Shown: positions 33,983 to 42,953, numbered from the stretch's first letter. The stretch is DNA of 64,000 nucleotides from JBMOPD01 sp049323615 (GCA_049323615.1 JBMOPD010000024.1:1-64000), one strand, 5' to 3'. A program made the numbers and translations. Notes: generated by a model not told the origin, from the sequence alone.

Positions 33983-35492
33983 CGTTAACCCCTCCCTTCG
34001 TGTCACGGTTGCGGATGGCGGATATGACCGGCAGAACTACGGACAGCAGGCAGAACAGTATCAATACAATAGAGATGGGCCGGGTGAAAAATACTTGAAA
34101 CATGCTGCCCGTGGCCTTACCCATGAGCATGGACTGCACCAGCCCGTTTTCCGCAATGGGCCCCAGGATCAGGCCCAGTACAATGGGACCCGGGTGGAAA
34201 CCGGTTTTTTTGGTTATATAGCCAATCAACCCGAAGAAGACCATGACACCGACATCCAGCATGTTATTGCGGATGGCGTAGGAGCCGATAACGGTCAGGA
34301 AAACCACCAGCGGCGCCAGCAGGCTTGTGGGCAGGTTGATAAACCTGGCCACGTACCTTGAGCCGTAAAACCCCAGCACAAACATAACTATATTGGCCAG
34401 GACAAAGGAAAACAGGAACGTGTAGGTAATGGCCCCGTATGTGGTATAAAGCTCCGGCCCGGGGCGCATGCCCTGGATCATCAGGGCGCCCAGCATTACT
34501 GCCGCCGGTGCTGCGCCCGGGATGCCCAGGGTGAGCAGCGGCACCAGGGAGCCCCCCACCTCGGCGTTGTTGGAGGATTCCGATGCGGCCACGCCGTCGA
34601 TGATGCCTGTCCCGAACTTTTCCTTTTCCTTGGAAAAGCGCACTGCCTCGTTGTAGGCCATCAGGCTGGCGATGTTGCCGCCGGCGCCGGGTATGATACC
34701 CACAGCAGTGCCGATTGCGGAGGAACGGAGCAACAGGCCGGGCTTCTTGATCAGTTCCTTTATAACCTGCTTGGCCACGCCTTTTTTGGGTTTGAATGTG
34801 GCCACGTCATGGGAGCTGATCTTCTTCTCGATCATGACCAGCACTTCCGGAAGGCAGAAGAAGCCGATCAGGACCACAATCAGCTCCAGGCCGGCCTGCA
34901 GCTGGTAAAATCCGAAGGTGAAGCGCATGTCCCCGCCGATGGGGGAAATGCCGACGGTGCTTAAAAGCAGCCCGAAGGCTCCGCCGATGAGGCCCTTCAG
35001 CATGGACCCGGAGGACAGGGTGGCGATTATAGTCAATCCAAAAACCGCCAGCCAGAAATATTCCGGCGGACCGAACTTAAGGGCGGCCGCTGCCAGGGGC
35101 GGAGAAAGGAAGAGCAGCACCAGGGCGCCGAACACCCCGCCAACCCCGGAACTGAACGCCGAGGTGACCAGGGCGTGCTCGGCCATTCCTTTTTTGGTTA
35201 AGGGGTAGCCGTCAAATGTGGTGGCTATGGAAGACGGAGTACCCGGCGTGTTTACCAGGATGGCCGAGATGCTCCCGCCGTACATGGCTCCAACATATAC
35301 GCCGCCCAATACCATCAGGCTGACACCGGCATCCATGGTAAAAGTGAAGGGAACCAGCAGGGCCAGGGCCATGGTGGCGGTTAATCCCGGGAGGGCGCCG
35401 ACTATAATGCCTCCTGCTATACCAAGGGTCATCAGTAAAAAACTAAGTGGGTTAAAAATGTTGTTTAGTGCTGCGAGTAGATTTTCTGCCAT
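33975..35492 (-). CDS. tctA: TctA-family large membrane subunit, transporter 1
   Basis: A 505-residue protein with about 12 transmembrane segments, a typical length for TctA. It carries family signatures 'GGIIVGALPGLTATMALALLVPFTF', 'YGGSISAILVNTPGTPSS' and 'GIIPGAGGNIASLMAYNEAVRFSK'. It moves a carboxylate captured by TctC across the membrane, driven by an ion gradient. ATG 35492 has GGGGAGG upstream. In Chromohalobacter a transporter of this family (SlcHFG) takes up sulfolactate, which fits the neighbourhood. Confidence 0.9.
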   Translation of the reverse strand: MAENLLAALNNIFNPLSFLLMTLGIAGGIIVGALPGLTATMALALLVPFTFTMDAGVSLMVLGGVYVGAMYGGSISAILVNTPGTPSSIATTFDGYPLTKKGMAEHALVTSAFSSGVGGVFGALVLLFLSPPLAAAALKFGPPEYFWLAVFGLTIIATLSSGSMLKGLIGGAFGLLLSTVGISPIGGDMRFTFGFYQLQAGLELIVVLIGFFCLPEVLVMIEKKISSHDVATFKPKKGVAKQVIKELIKKPGLLLRSSAIGTAVGIIPGAGGNIASLMAYNEAVRFSKEKEKFGTGIIDGVAASESSNNAEVGGSLVPLLTLGIPGAAPAAVMLGALMIQGMRPGPELYTTYGAITYTFLFSFVLANIVMFVLGFYGSRYVARFINLPTSLLAPLVVFLTVIGSYAIRNNMLDVGVMVFFGLIGYITKKTGFHPGPIVLGLILGPIAENGLVQSMLMGKATGSMFQVFFTRPISIVLILFCLLSVVLPVISAIRNRDTKGGVNVA

Positions 35493-35557
35493 ATTGGTCC
35501 TCCCCTTTTGGGATGTCGGTAAATCAGTCGGCTAGATGAAAAGAGTGGAATAAAAGA

Positions 35558-35595
35558 GTTTTCGGCCCGGGCTGCCGTTAACCGGAAACGAAAAC
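35558..35595 (-). other. Inverted repeat between tctC and tctA (possible mRNA hairpin)
   Basis: GTTTTCG (35558-35564) pairs with CGAAAAC (35589-35595) across 24 bases. On the minus strand this sits between the binding-protein gene and the permease gene, followed by a T-rich stretch. That is a common arrangement for keeping more binding protein than permease. The stem is short, so it is only suggestive. Confidence 0.3.
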
Positions 35596-35634
35596 CCTTT
35601 TATTTTTGCAGACCTTAAATGCTTTATTTTCTTC

Positions 35635-36627
35635 CTACTTTCCAGCGGGGGCCACTGACTTATAGAGTTCGGCAAATACTTTGGTTCTATCCTCAATATA
35701 CTTCTTGGATTGCTCGGCGTTCATGGCCACGGGCTCAAAGCCCTCCTTGATCATCTGGGCCTTGATGTTTTCGTCATTGGCGATCTTCATGAAGGCTTCT
35801 TCCAACTTTTTCACGATAGCCGGGTCGGTTCCGGGGGGAACGGCAACCCCGCGGTCGACACTGACCACGATGTCAAGGCCCTTTTCCTTCATGGTGGGGA
35901 CATCGGGCAGGGCCTTGAAGCGCTGCTCGGATGCCATGCCCAGCACTTTTATCTTGTCGGGGTATTTCACCAGGTCATCGGAGTTGCCGGCCATGGCCTG
36001 GGTATGACCGCCCAGAAGGGCCTGTGTTGCCGGCGCCGCGCCGGTGAAGGGAACATATTGTACTTTTATGCCGGCCTGTTTTTCCAGCAGCAGTGTGAAC
36101 AGGTGCGGGCCGGTAAGTGTCCCGGAACCGCCGATGGTTATGCTGCCGGGTTTGTCCTTGGCCGCTTTTATGAAGTCTTCCAGAGTGTTATAGGGGCTGT
36201 TTTTCGGTACGGCCAGCCCGATGATGGTCTTCTGGAAAATGGCCACGGCATTGATTTGTTCTGTTTTATACCCGGCATCTTTCCTTTGCAGGGGCTGCAG
36301 GATGATGTGGGGAATGTTAAACCCGGCCATGTAATAGCCGTCTGGTTTTTGGTTTGCCAGTTCCGCCCAGGCCACGGCCCCGCCGCCACCCGGCTTGTAA
36401 GAAATGGTGATCGGCTGTCCCAGATATTTTTCCAGCAGGGGCTGCTGCCTTCTGGCCTCAATGTCGGACTGGCCGCCGGCGTCAAAGGCTATTACATAGT
36501 TGATTGGCTTGTTCGGGTAATTTGCCATCTTGTCCGCCTGTTTATCCTTGGCGCTGCCGCATCCGGCAACCATAAGAGCCAGCAAAGACAGAATAATTAC
36601 AGGCGCAAGAAACCTGGCTTTTCTCAT
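35635..36627 (-). CDS. tctC: TctC-family solute-binding lipoprotein, transporter 1
   Basis: A 330-residue binding protein with a lipobox LMVAGC near residue 23. The TctC/Bug-family features follow: 'YPNKPINYVIAFDAGGQSDIEAR' at the mature N-terminus, 'KPGGGGAVAWAELA', 'TIGGSGTLTGPH' and 'GLDIVVSVDRGVAVPPGTDP'. It captures an anionic carboxylate outside the cell for TctAB. The ATG has GGAGGAG upstream. It lies in an operon after the enolase-superfamily gene. Confidence 0.88.
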   Translation of the reverse strand: MRKARFLAPVIILSLLALMVAGCGSAKDKQADKMANYPNKPINYVIAFDAGGQSDIEARRQQPLLEKYLGQPITISYKPGGGGAVAWAELANQKPDGYYMAGFNIPHIILQPLQRKDAGYKTEQINAVAIFQKTIIGLAVPKNSPYNTLEDFIKAAKDKPGSITIGGSGTLTGPHLFTLLLEKQAGIKVQYVPFTGAAPATQALLGGHTQAMAGNSDDLVKYPDKIKVLGMASEQRFKALPDVPTMKEKGLDIVVSVDRGVAVPPGTDPAIVKKLEEAFMKIANDENIKAQMIKEGFEPVAMNAEQSKKYIEDRTKVFAELYKSVAPAGK

Positions 36628-36685
36628 TAACGTCTCCTCCTTTTTTCTGTATCAAGTATAACATAACGCTTTATATCCGGCTGTA

Positions 36686-37816
36686 TTACCTCCTTTCGTA
36701 TTCTTTTAAGGCATCCATATTCAACTTAATGCCCAGTCCCGGCCTGTCCCCGGCCAGGACAAAACAGCCGTTTATAAAATTAAAGAAAGTCTCTTCCAGC
36801 AGGTCTGTCCGCAAGGGGTTCGGGTTGGCGTCCACCTCCATGAACAGGCCGTTCGGAATTGCCGCCAGGAGGTGCAGGGATGCGGCCAGGCCGACGCCCG
36901 TCCCGAACATGTGCGGGGCGAAGGGCAGTTTCCACGCCCAGGCCATATGGCAGATGTGTTTGGATTCCGAAAGGCCGCCTGTCTTTGTAATGTCCGGTTG
37001 AACTATGTTCAACGCTTCACGGGCAAAAGTATTTTTAAATTCTATCCGGGTGTATATATTTTCCCCGCCCGCCACCGGCATTATCTTGGTGTCTTTGATT
37101 TTTTTAAGGTCGTCCAGCTGGCCGGCGGGAACGGGCTCCTCTATAAAGGCAGGATTAAACTTTGCATAGAGTTTTAAATGCTCTATCGCTTCATCTGCGT
37201 CACTCCATCCCTGGTTCGCGTCGATCATCAGCGCACGCCTGTCACCGATCAGCTCTCTCATGGTTTTCAAATTTTGCAGGTCCAGGTCCCTGCCGAAACC
37301 GACTTTCAGTTTAAAGGCCGAGTATCCCATGGCCAGGCTGTTTTGCACGTACTCCTCATAATCCCTGGGCCCCAGCCCGCTGGCGTAAGCCTTGATTTCA
37401 GCGCAAACTTTGCCGCCCAAAAGCTGATAAACCGGTGTGTTCAATTTCTTGCCCAGTATGTCCCATAAAGCGATATCAATGCCGCTGATGGCCTGGATAA
37501 GAGGCCCCTTGGCGCCCCACTGCAGGCCGGCGCCTGATTTCATCAGGGATTTGTACATTTTTTCCCACAGAAAGGATATATTTAGCGGGTTTTCACCAAT
37601 CAACAGGGGCTTTATCCCTTTTTCAACGGTAATCTTTCTTTCCTCCGGGGCCCAGTGCGGAAAATTGGTCCAGGTTTCACCGGTCCCGCTGATGCCCTCA
37701 TCGGTGTCTATTCTTATCAGAACGTTCGTCCGGCTGTGCATTTCGCCGAATGACGTGGTCACGGGCCTGGTCAGAGGATATGAGAGGACAATGGTTTTTA
37801 CGTCGGTAATTTTCAC
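36686..37816 (-). CDS. Enolase-superfamily enzyme (mandelate racemase/muconate-lactonising group)
   Basis: About 376 residues. GTG 37816 gives the family-typical start MKITDVK and has AGGTGAG close upstream; GTG 37825 is the alternative. The N-terminal capping domain precedes a barrel with the acid/base KxK (FKLKVG, near 167). Metal ligands are D (MIDANQ, near 198), E (FIEEP, near 224) and E (AGGEN, near 250), with D in QPDITK and H in APHMFG (near 300). The His-Asp pair places it in the mandelate racemase-like group that racemises or dehydrates hydroxyacids. Its substrate is unknown. The shared promoter with transporter 1 implies that transporter's cargo. Confidence 0.82.
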   Translation of the reverse strand: MKITDVKTIVLSYPLTRPVTTSFGEMHSRTNVLIRIDTDEGISGTGETWTNFPHWAPEERKITVEKGIKPLLIGENPLNISFLWEKMYKSLMKSGAGLQWGAKGPLIQAISGIDIALWDILGKKLNTPVYQLLGGKVCAEIKAYASGLGPRDYEEYVQNSLAMGYSAFKLKVGFGRDLDLQNLKTMRELIGDRRALMIDANQGWSDADEAIEHLKLYAKFNPAFIEEPVPAGQLDDLKKIKDTKIMPVAGGENIYTRIEFKNTFAREALNIVQPDITKTGGLSESKHICHMAWAWKLPFAPHMFGTGVGLAASLHLLAAIPNGLFMEVDANPNPLRTDLLEETFFNFINGCFVLAGDRPGLGIKLNMDALKEYERR

Positions 37817-37865
37817 CCATCTCACCTGTTTAAAAAATTAATTGAATTATTGGAACATTAGCTGC

Positions 37866-37906
37866 TATAATCTTGGTAATACCACGGTGGTATTACCAAG
37901 ATTATA
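37866..37906. promoter_or_regulatory. 41-bp perfect palindrome with two operators and divergent -10 boxes
   Basis: Arms 37866-37885 and 37887-37906 are perfect reverse complements around one central base. Each arm contains TGGTAWTACCA (37874-37884 and 37888-37898) and a terminal TATAAT. On the plus strand TTGAAT (37842-37847) lies 18 bases before TATAAT (37866-37871). On the minus strand TTGACA (37930-37925) lies 18 bases before TATAAT (37906-37901). A single repressor array could therefore control both GntR regulator 3 and the enolase-tctCAB operon. Confidence 0.85.
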
Positions 37907-37982
37907 ATTTTTAGTCAACCACAATGTCAACCGTTTATCGGAAAGATATTTAAAAGACGCGTGAGTGGGGGAGCAGGTATTT

Positions 37983-38705
37983 ATGGAGGTTTTTTTTCAG
38001 GGTGACGATACCTTGAAAAGCGAGCTGGTGAAAAAAATAAAATCACATATCATGAATGGCAATCTAAAGCCGGGCGACAAGCTGCCGACGGAGAGAAAAA
38101 TGGCTGAACAATTCGGAGTAAGCCGTACGGTGATCAGGGATGCCGTAAAAACTTTGGCCGGGCTGGGAATTTTGGAGGTCAGGCACAGGGTGGGAATATT
38201 CGTAGCCGATGTCAATTCCCAAACTATAGCCAGGCAGTTGTCCAGCCTGTTGATTTATAACAGGCATACCATAAAAAGCCTGTATCAGGTCCGCTTGGTT
38301 CTCGAGACGGCAATGGCCGAGTGGGCCGCCGAATGTAGGGATGAGACCGGGCTGGGCAAATTGTCAGCCCTGATTGAGGAGACCGGGGAATGTATCCGGG
38401 GGCCGGCAAGCCAGGCCTGCTTTAGTGAAATAGACCGTAAATTTCATGTGCTTGTTGCCGAAATTTCACAGAATCCCATTGTCTTTGACCTGATGAACAG
38501 TTTATTGATATACCTTGAAGCATATAGCCGCTATACCCTTTCCATCCCGGGAAGGATTAATCGGTCCGCCTCGGAACACGAAGTAATTTATAAAGCCATC
38601 CGGGACAGGGACCCGAAAACCGCCCGCAGGGCCATGTATGAACATATAAACAGCGTCTATCGCTCTGTTACCGACTCCTGGGAAATTTTCAAGAGAATTA
38701 AGTAA
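37983..38705 (+). CDS. FadR-type GntR regulator 3
   Basis: About 240 residues. ATG 37983 has GGGGGAG nine bases upstream; GTG 37965 is also in frame. The winged-helix domain ('GDKLPTERKMAEQFGVSRTVIRDAVKTLAGLGIL') and FCD domain ('IDRKFHVLVAEISQNPI', 'SEHEVIYKAIRDRD') are complete. It is clearly more distant from regulators 1 and 2 than these are from each other. It sits next to, and probably binds, the 41-bp palindrome, which would give autoregulation plus control of the divergent enolase-transporter operon. Confidence 0.88.
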   Translation: MEVFFQGDDTLKSELVKKIKSHIMNGNLKPGDKLPTERKMAEQFGVSRTVIRDAVKTLAGLGILEVRHRVGIFVADVNSQTIARQLSSLLIYNRHTIKSLYQVRLVLETAMAEWAAECRDETGLGKLSALIEETGECIRGPASQACFSEIDRKFHVLVAEISQNPIVFDLMNSLLIYLEAYSRYTLSIPGRINRSASEHEVIYKAIRDRDPKTARRAMYEHINSVYRSVTDSWEIFKRIK

Positions 38706-38749
38706 AGGTCCAACGCTTAAAGTTATTGCTGGAATAAAACTTAGTTGAT

Positions 38750-38782
38750 AAAAGCCTGTTTTGCTTGAAAACAGGCTTTTTT
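38750..38782. terminator. Bidirectional terminator between GntR 3 and tctA 2
   Basis: A perfect 13-bp stem (38750-38762 with 38768-38780) around a five-base loop, with A residues on one side and T residues on the other. It can serve both converging units. Confidence 0.9.
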
Positions 38783-38788
38783 GCGAAT

Positions 38789-40303
38789 CTATTCGGATTC
38801 CTCCGCCAAAACCGCCCTTGCCTTGTCGGGATGCCTATACCGGGTATACAGGGAAATACCAACCAGTATCAGGGCAATGGCAATTAACGCTGCTGAAATA
38901 GGTCTGGTGAAGAAAATTATTTCATTCGCCTGCGCCATGCTGAGAGATTGTTTTAGAGACGTTTCCAGCATATTTGCCAGGATTAAACAAAGAATCAGCG
39001 GGCTAGCCGGAATTTCCACCTTTCTCATTAACCAGCCAACCAAACCGAAAAATAACGCTACACCGATGTCGAATACTTTAAACCTCACGCTGTATGCGCC
39101 TATAATGGAGAACACCAGTACCATGGGGGCCAGGACCGGGTACGGGACCCTTACCAGTTTTGCCCACAGACCCACCAGGGGCAGGTTCAATACCAGCAAC
39201 ATGACGTTGCCGATGTACATTGAGGCGATAATTGCCCAGACGAAATCGGCATTCTTTTCAAACAAGGTAGGTCCGGGCTGCAGGCCGTACATCATAAATC
39301 CACCCAGCAGCACCGCCAGGGCCGGCCCGGAAGGTATGCCGAAGGACATCAGCGGCACGAAGCCGCCGCTGGTGGTGGCATTGTTCGCTCCTTCGGGTGC
39401 GGCTACACCCTCCAGAACGCCGGTGCCGAACTTTTCCGGGTGCTTGGAAAAGCGCTTTTCTGTATCGTAGGCTACAAAAGAGGTGACGCCGGGGCTGCAT
39501 CCGGGCAGCAGGCCCATAAAAAAGCCGATAACCGTTGAACGCAGCATGGTGGGTGTTATTCTGCGTATATCTTTAAGACTGGGCATCAAGCCGGTAAGCC
39601 TTTCCTTGTAGACATTTACCGTGGCGGTTTCCACATTGGACAGAATTTCCGCTACCGCAAACAGGCCGATAATTACGCTGATAAAATCGATGCCCGACAT
39701 CAAATTCACATCTCCGAACGAAAACCTGGCATAGCCGGTCATGGGGTCAAGGCCGATTGTTGCAATCAAGAAGCCCAGCAGTGCGGCTATTAAGCCCTTG
39801 ACCAGAGATTTTCCGGTTAAGTTTACCACAACACTTAATGCCAGCACCATCAAGGCAAAATACTCCGGAGGGCCGAACTTTAAGGCGAATTTGGCCAGGC
39901 CGGGGGCAAAAAAGGTAAGACCCACTAAACTGAGGGTACCTGCTACGAATGATGATATGGCCGCGGTGGCCAGGGCCGGCCCCGCCTGCCCCTTTCGGGC
40001 CAGCTGGTAGCCGTCCATGGCAGTGGGGACTGATGAAACCTCACCCGGAATGTTCACCAGAATGGCGGTGGTTGACCCGCCGTACATGGCGCCGTAGTAG
40101 AGCCCTGCCAGCATAATAATTGCCGGTGTAGGCGGCAAAATGGTTGTCAACGGCAGCAACATGGCTATTCCCGAGGTGGGGCCGATGCCGGGGAGGACGC
40201 CTATCAAGGTTCCCATCAGTGCTCCCAGGAAGGCAAACATTAAATTTTCAGGTGATATTGCAGTGGCAAAACCCTGCAGTAGCAAGTCAAGACTGCTCAT
40301 CAT
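38789..40303 (-). CDS. tctA: TctA-family large membrane subunit, transporter 2
   Basis: A 504-residue, roughly 12-helix TctA protein with 'GTLIGVLPGIGPTSGIAMLLPL', 'YGGSTTAILVNIPGEVSSVPTAMDGY' and 'GLLPGCSPGVTSFVAYDTEKRFSKHPEKFGTG'. The latter has Cys/Ser where many family members have Ala/Gly. Two adjacent ATG codons (40303, 40300) follow GAGGTGAG. It is only moderately similar to transporter 1, so a different cargo or affinity is likely. It follows tctB in an operon driven from the operator at 40906. Confidence 0.9.
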   Translation of the reverse strand: MMSSLDLLLQGFATAISPENLMFAFLGALMGTLIGVLPGIGPTSGIAMLLPLTTILPPTPAIIMLAGLYYGAMYGGSTTAILVNIPGEVSSVPTAMDGYQLARKGQAGPALATAAISSFVAGTLSLVGLTFFAPGLAKFALKFGPPEYFALMVLALSVVVNLTGKSLVKGLIAALLGFLIATIGLDPMTGYARFSFGDVNLMSGIDFISVIIGLFAVAEILSNVETATVNVYKERLTGLMPSLKDIRRITPTMLRSTVIGFFMGLLPGCSPGVTSFVAYDTEKRFSKHPEKFGTGVLEGVAAPEGANNATTSGGFVPLMSFGIPSGPALAVLLGGFMMYGLQPGPTLFEKNADFVWAIIASMYIGNVMLLVLNLPLVGLWAKLVRVPYPVLAPMVLVFSIIGAYSVRFKVFDIGVALFFGLVGWLMRKVEIPASPLILCLILANMLETSLKQSLSMAQANEIIFFTRPISAALIAIALILVGISLYTRYRHPDKARAVLAEESE

Positions 40304-40333
40304 CTCACCTCACAAGCTTGTTCAAAAGTGGTG

Positions 40334-40789
40334 TTAGAAGCCTAAAATACCTGTTGGCAGGTTCATATTAAGCAGTACACGGAACAGGTATACTGAAACC
40401 ACTGCCACAGTTGTGCCCATGATTCCGCACTTCCACCACGCATACCTTCCCAGACGGCGCACCAGAAAAATCACAAGAAATAATGTGCCTGAGCCAAAGC
40501 CGAGCAGATTTATTATAAAAACGTATATTGTCAGGGCTAAAAACATAACGCCCACATTGGCTGCTTCCGAAAGGGTAAAGATATTTTTACCCTGCTGTTT
40601 CTTATCGAGTACTGCTTCTATAACCAGGATGACACTTAAAATAAGAATTCCTATCCCCAGCCAGAAAGGCAGGACACCGGGACCAAGGCCGGATCCGGGT
40701 ATTTCAGATGGCATCATTTTGGCCTGGACAATTACGAATAGGGATAATGCGCTCAGAAAAAGCCCAGTGATTATGTTTATTTTTTTCAA
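40334..40789 (-). CDS. tctB: TctB-family small membrane subunit, transporter 2
   Basis: A 151-residue protein from TTG 40789 with AGGTGA upstream. Four hydrophobic segments with the TctB-like 'GPGVLPFWLGIGILILSVILVIEA' and a conserved C-terminal helix pair are present. It precedes tctA by about 30 bases. It is the first gene after the promoter at 40929-40958. The matching binding-protein gene lies beyond regulator 2. Confidence 0.78.
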   Translation of the reverse strand: MKKINIITGLFLSALSLFVIVQAKMMPSEIPGSGLGPGVLPFWLGIGILILSVILVIEAVLDKKQQGKNIFTLSEAANVGVMFLALTIYVFIINLLGFGSGTLFLVIFLVRRLGRYAWWKCGIMGTTVAVVSVYLFRVLLNMNLPTGILGF

Positions 40790-40905
40790 TTAAGTCACCT
40801 CCGCAGCAGTTCCCACCAGCTTTTCAGCACCCAGGTGACAGCGTGTTGGTTGTCATAATTTTTTTGAAACTTTCGCAATTTAGAAGAGATGGAATATGAG
40901 GTATG

Positions 40906-40958
40906 TGGTATGACCAATTGATATAATCATTTTACCTTTCGATGTCAAATGCTGTCAA
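40906..40958 (-). promoter_or_regulatory. Promoter and GntR operator for tctB-tctA 2
   Basis: Read on the minus strand: TTGACA (40958-40953), 18 bases, TAAAAT (40934-40929), then TGGTCATACCA (40916-40906). The layout and about 60 bases of surrounding sequence match the slcC promoter at 32586-32638, consistent with duplication of regulator plus promoter. Confidence 0.7.
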
Positions 40959-41026
40959 TCTTTAATTTTATTTTTTTCCCTGATTAAATGTTTAAAAAAG
41001 CATCTTAAGATTTCAAGGCAATATCA

Positions 41027-41084
41027 TTGCGCAGAATTTTACTTGATGTTATAATCTACCATGAACAGGAGTGAGGTAATACCA
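41027..41084 (+). promoter_or_regulatory. Promoter and operator of GntR regulator 2
   Basis: TTGCGC (41027-41032), 17 bases, TATAAT (41050-41055), then AGGTAATACCA (41074-41084), a one-mismatch operator within the early transcribed region. This implies autoregulation. Confidence 0.65.
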
Positions 41085-41149
41085 GTACCATAATCGTGTG
41101 GCTATGGCCTTGGAATTAATATTTTAAAAAAACATGGAGGTTGGCATTC

Positions 41150-41872
41150 ATGAGGGAAAGATTTCAGCCGGTGGTAACAGAGAATATAAGCCGGTCGGAA
41201 CGGATAGTTTCGCAAATAAAATCACTTATACTTGAGGGAAAACTTAAACAGGGGGATAAACTGCCTCCCGAACGGGAACTGGCTGAGCTTATGAATGTTA
41301 GCAGGACATCAGTGCGGGAAGCAATAAAGACTCTTTCCGCCATGGGACTGGTGATAATTAGAAAGGGGCACGGAGTTTTCATCAGTGAGGCCGACCTTGA
41401 ATCTGTCATAAACAGGGTGGGCGACGCCCTGGTTATAAAGAAGGACGAGATTGAGCAGCTTTTTGAAGTGCGTAAAATTCTTGAAACCCAGGCGGCTGAA
41501 TGGGCCGCCGAGAGGGCAACAGATGAACAGATATTGTATATAAACGGTCTGGTATCGGAGGCCAAGGCGGCGTGTGAAAAGACGGATACCAAGGTAGAGG
41601 TGATGACCGGCTACGATAGGATATTTCACAATGCCGTCATCGAAGCGTCACAGAACAATATTTTGGCTATGTTGAATAACGGGCTGCTGGAGGCGCTTAA
41701 CAAGGTGAGGGCTAAAACAATGAGGGTCCCGGGAAGGGTGGCCCAATCCATCCTGGATCATGAGGAAATTGCCAGGGCAATTGTGTCCAGGGACGGTAAA
41801 AGGGCCAGTAAAGCCATGTATACTCATATAGAGAGTGTTGAGCAGTCAATCAGGGATAGTGAACTGCAGTAG
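41150..41872 (+). CDS. FadR-type GntR regulator 2
   Basis: About 240 residues. ATG 41150 is preferred because GGAGG ends nine bases upstream; TTG 41141 is in frame but too close. The winged-helix ('PPERELAELMNVSRTSVREAIKTL') and FCD domains are nearly the same as regulator 1, and recognition-helix residues appear identical, so both should bind the same operators. Differences cluster in the ligand domain (for example 'ATEEEIFSINKLVLEAK' against 'ATDEQILYINGLVSEAK'), which could tune effector response. It lies between the split parts of transporter 2. Confidence 0.9.
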   Translation: MRERFQPVVTENISRSERIVSQIKSLILEGKLKQGDKLPPERELAELMNVSRTSVREAIKTLSAMGLVIIRKGHGVFISEADLESVINRVGDALVIKKDEIEQLFEVRKILETQAAEWAAERATDEQILYINGLVSEAKAACEKTDTKVEVMTGYDRIFHNAVIEASQNNILAMLNNGLLEALNKVRAKTMRVPGRVAQSILDHEEIARAIVSRDGKRASKAMYTHIESVEQSIRDSELQ

Positions 41873-41905
41873 TCGGTAAAGGAGAGATGGCGCGGGGTTG
41901 TGATA

Positions 41906-41950
41906 TAAGAGGGGGGAACCGGTAAATTACCGGAGTTCCCCCCCTCTTTA
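41906..41950. terminator. Bidirectional terminator between GntR 2 and tctC 2
   Basis: A long stem pairs AAGAGGGGGGAAC with GTTCCCCCCCTCTT (one bulged C) and continues through CGGTAA/TTACCG. It lies between two convergent genes. Confidence 0.85.
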
Positions 41951-41972
41951 GTTTGCCCGGTTCGGAAACACC

Positions 41973-42953
41973 TCAAATAAGGCCATGCTTTTTCATTATC
42001 GTACTGGCCTGTTCCCGGTATTTTTCCATGTACTTCTGGAAGTCTTCTCCTGACATGTATTCTGCATATAACCCGGCCTTTTCCATGTCTTTTAAGTATT
42101 CAGGGTCCTTACTGATCTTTTCCAGGCCGCTCCTTAATTTTTTCAGGGCCGCCGGATCTATTTTTGCTGGTGCTGCAAAGCCGCGCCTGATATCTGATAT
42201 AAGGTCGTATCCCTGTTCTTTAAAAGTAGGCACTTCAGGAAGCCATTTATGCTTGTCGCTGGTGGCAATGGCCAAAGGCCTGAACGCATCCTTGTTGCGC
42301 ATTACGTCTGTAAGGTTGCCGAGCTGCGCGTCGATGTGGCCACCCCGTAAAGCCGTGTTTTGATCTGCCGATCCCGGGAATACAACTTGTTTTACTTTGA
42401 TGCCCATGAGGTCCGTCATTTGCAGCAAAGCGATGTGCTGACCGCTTAAAGTTCCGACGATACCCACTGTCATTTCCCCGTTCTTCTTTTTGGCTTCTTC
42501 GACAAAGTCTTTTAGGTTTTGGATTTTGCTGTTTTTGTTAACAGCCAGGACAGTGGGGTCCACCACTCCCTGGGAGATGAACACAAAGTCTTCCAGCTTA
42601 AAGGTGGCTTGTTTTCCAAGCGATTGTAAAACTATGTGGGGGAAGCTGATGCCGCCAAAGGTATAACCGTCTGGATTGGCCCTGGCAATTTCAGTCATTC
42701 CCGTCTGGCCGCCGGCCCCTACCTTATAGTCAAAGACCAGGGGCTGGTTATTAAACTCCTTTTTCCAATATTTCTCAACTACCCGGGACTGAACATCCAG
42801 TGGGCCGCCGGCTGTAAATATCTGTATTATATTTACTGGCTTGGTCGGATAGTTGTCTTCCTTGCCCCCCTTTTGGCCGCAGCCGCCTATTACAAAAACG
42901 AAAACAACGCTTAAGCAGAGCAACGCTAACCGGCGTAAAAAGGTCATGTTCAT
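41973..42953 (-). CDS. tctC: TctC-family solute-binding lipoprotein, transporter 2
   Basis: A 326-residue protein with a lipobox VFVIGGC near residue 25. TctC features follow: 'YPTKPVNIIQIFTAGGPLDVQSR', 'KVGAGGQTGMTEIARANPDGYT', 'GIVGTLSGQH' and 'ISDIRRGFAAPAKIDP'. The ATG has AGGAGGG seven bases upstream. It probably serves TctAB 2, from which regulator 2 separates it. I see no clear operator in its own upstream region. Confidence 0.86.
   Translation of the reverse strand: MNMTFLRRLALLCLSVVFVFVIGGCGQKGGKEDNYPTKPVNIIQIFTAGGPLDVQSRVVEKYWKKEFNNQPLVFDYKVGAGGQTGMTEIARANPDGYTFGGISFPHIVLQSLGKQATFKLEDFVFISQGVVDPTVLAVNKNSKIQNLKDFVEEAKKKNGEMTVGIVGTLSGQHIALLQMTDLMGIKVKQVVFPGSADQNTALRGGHIDAQLGNLTDVMRNKDAFRPLAIATSDKHKWLPEVPTFKEQGYDLISDIRRGFAAPAKIDPAALKKLRSGLEKISKDPEYLKDMEKAGLYAEYMSGEDFQKYMEKYREQASTIMKKHGLI

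Noticed and set aside
33413..33988. 191-codon plus-strand frame over the tctB 1 gene
   Set aside because: It runs through the terminator of regulator 1 and antisense to a protein with four clear membrane helices.
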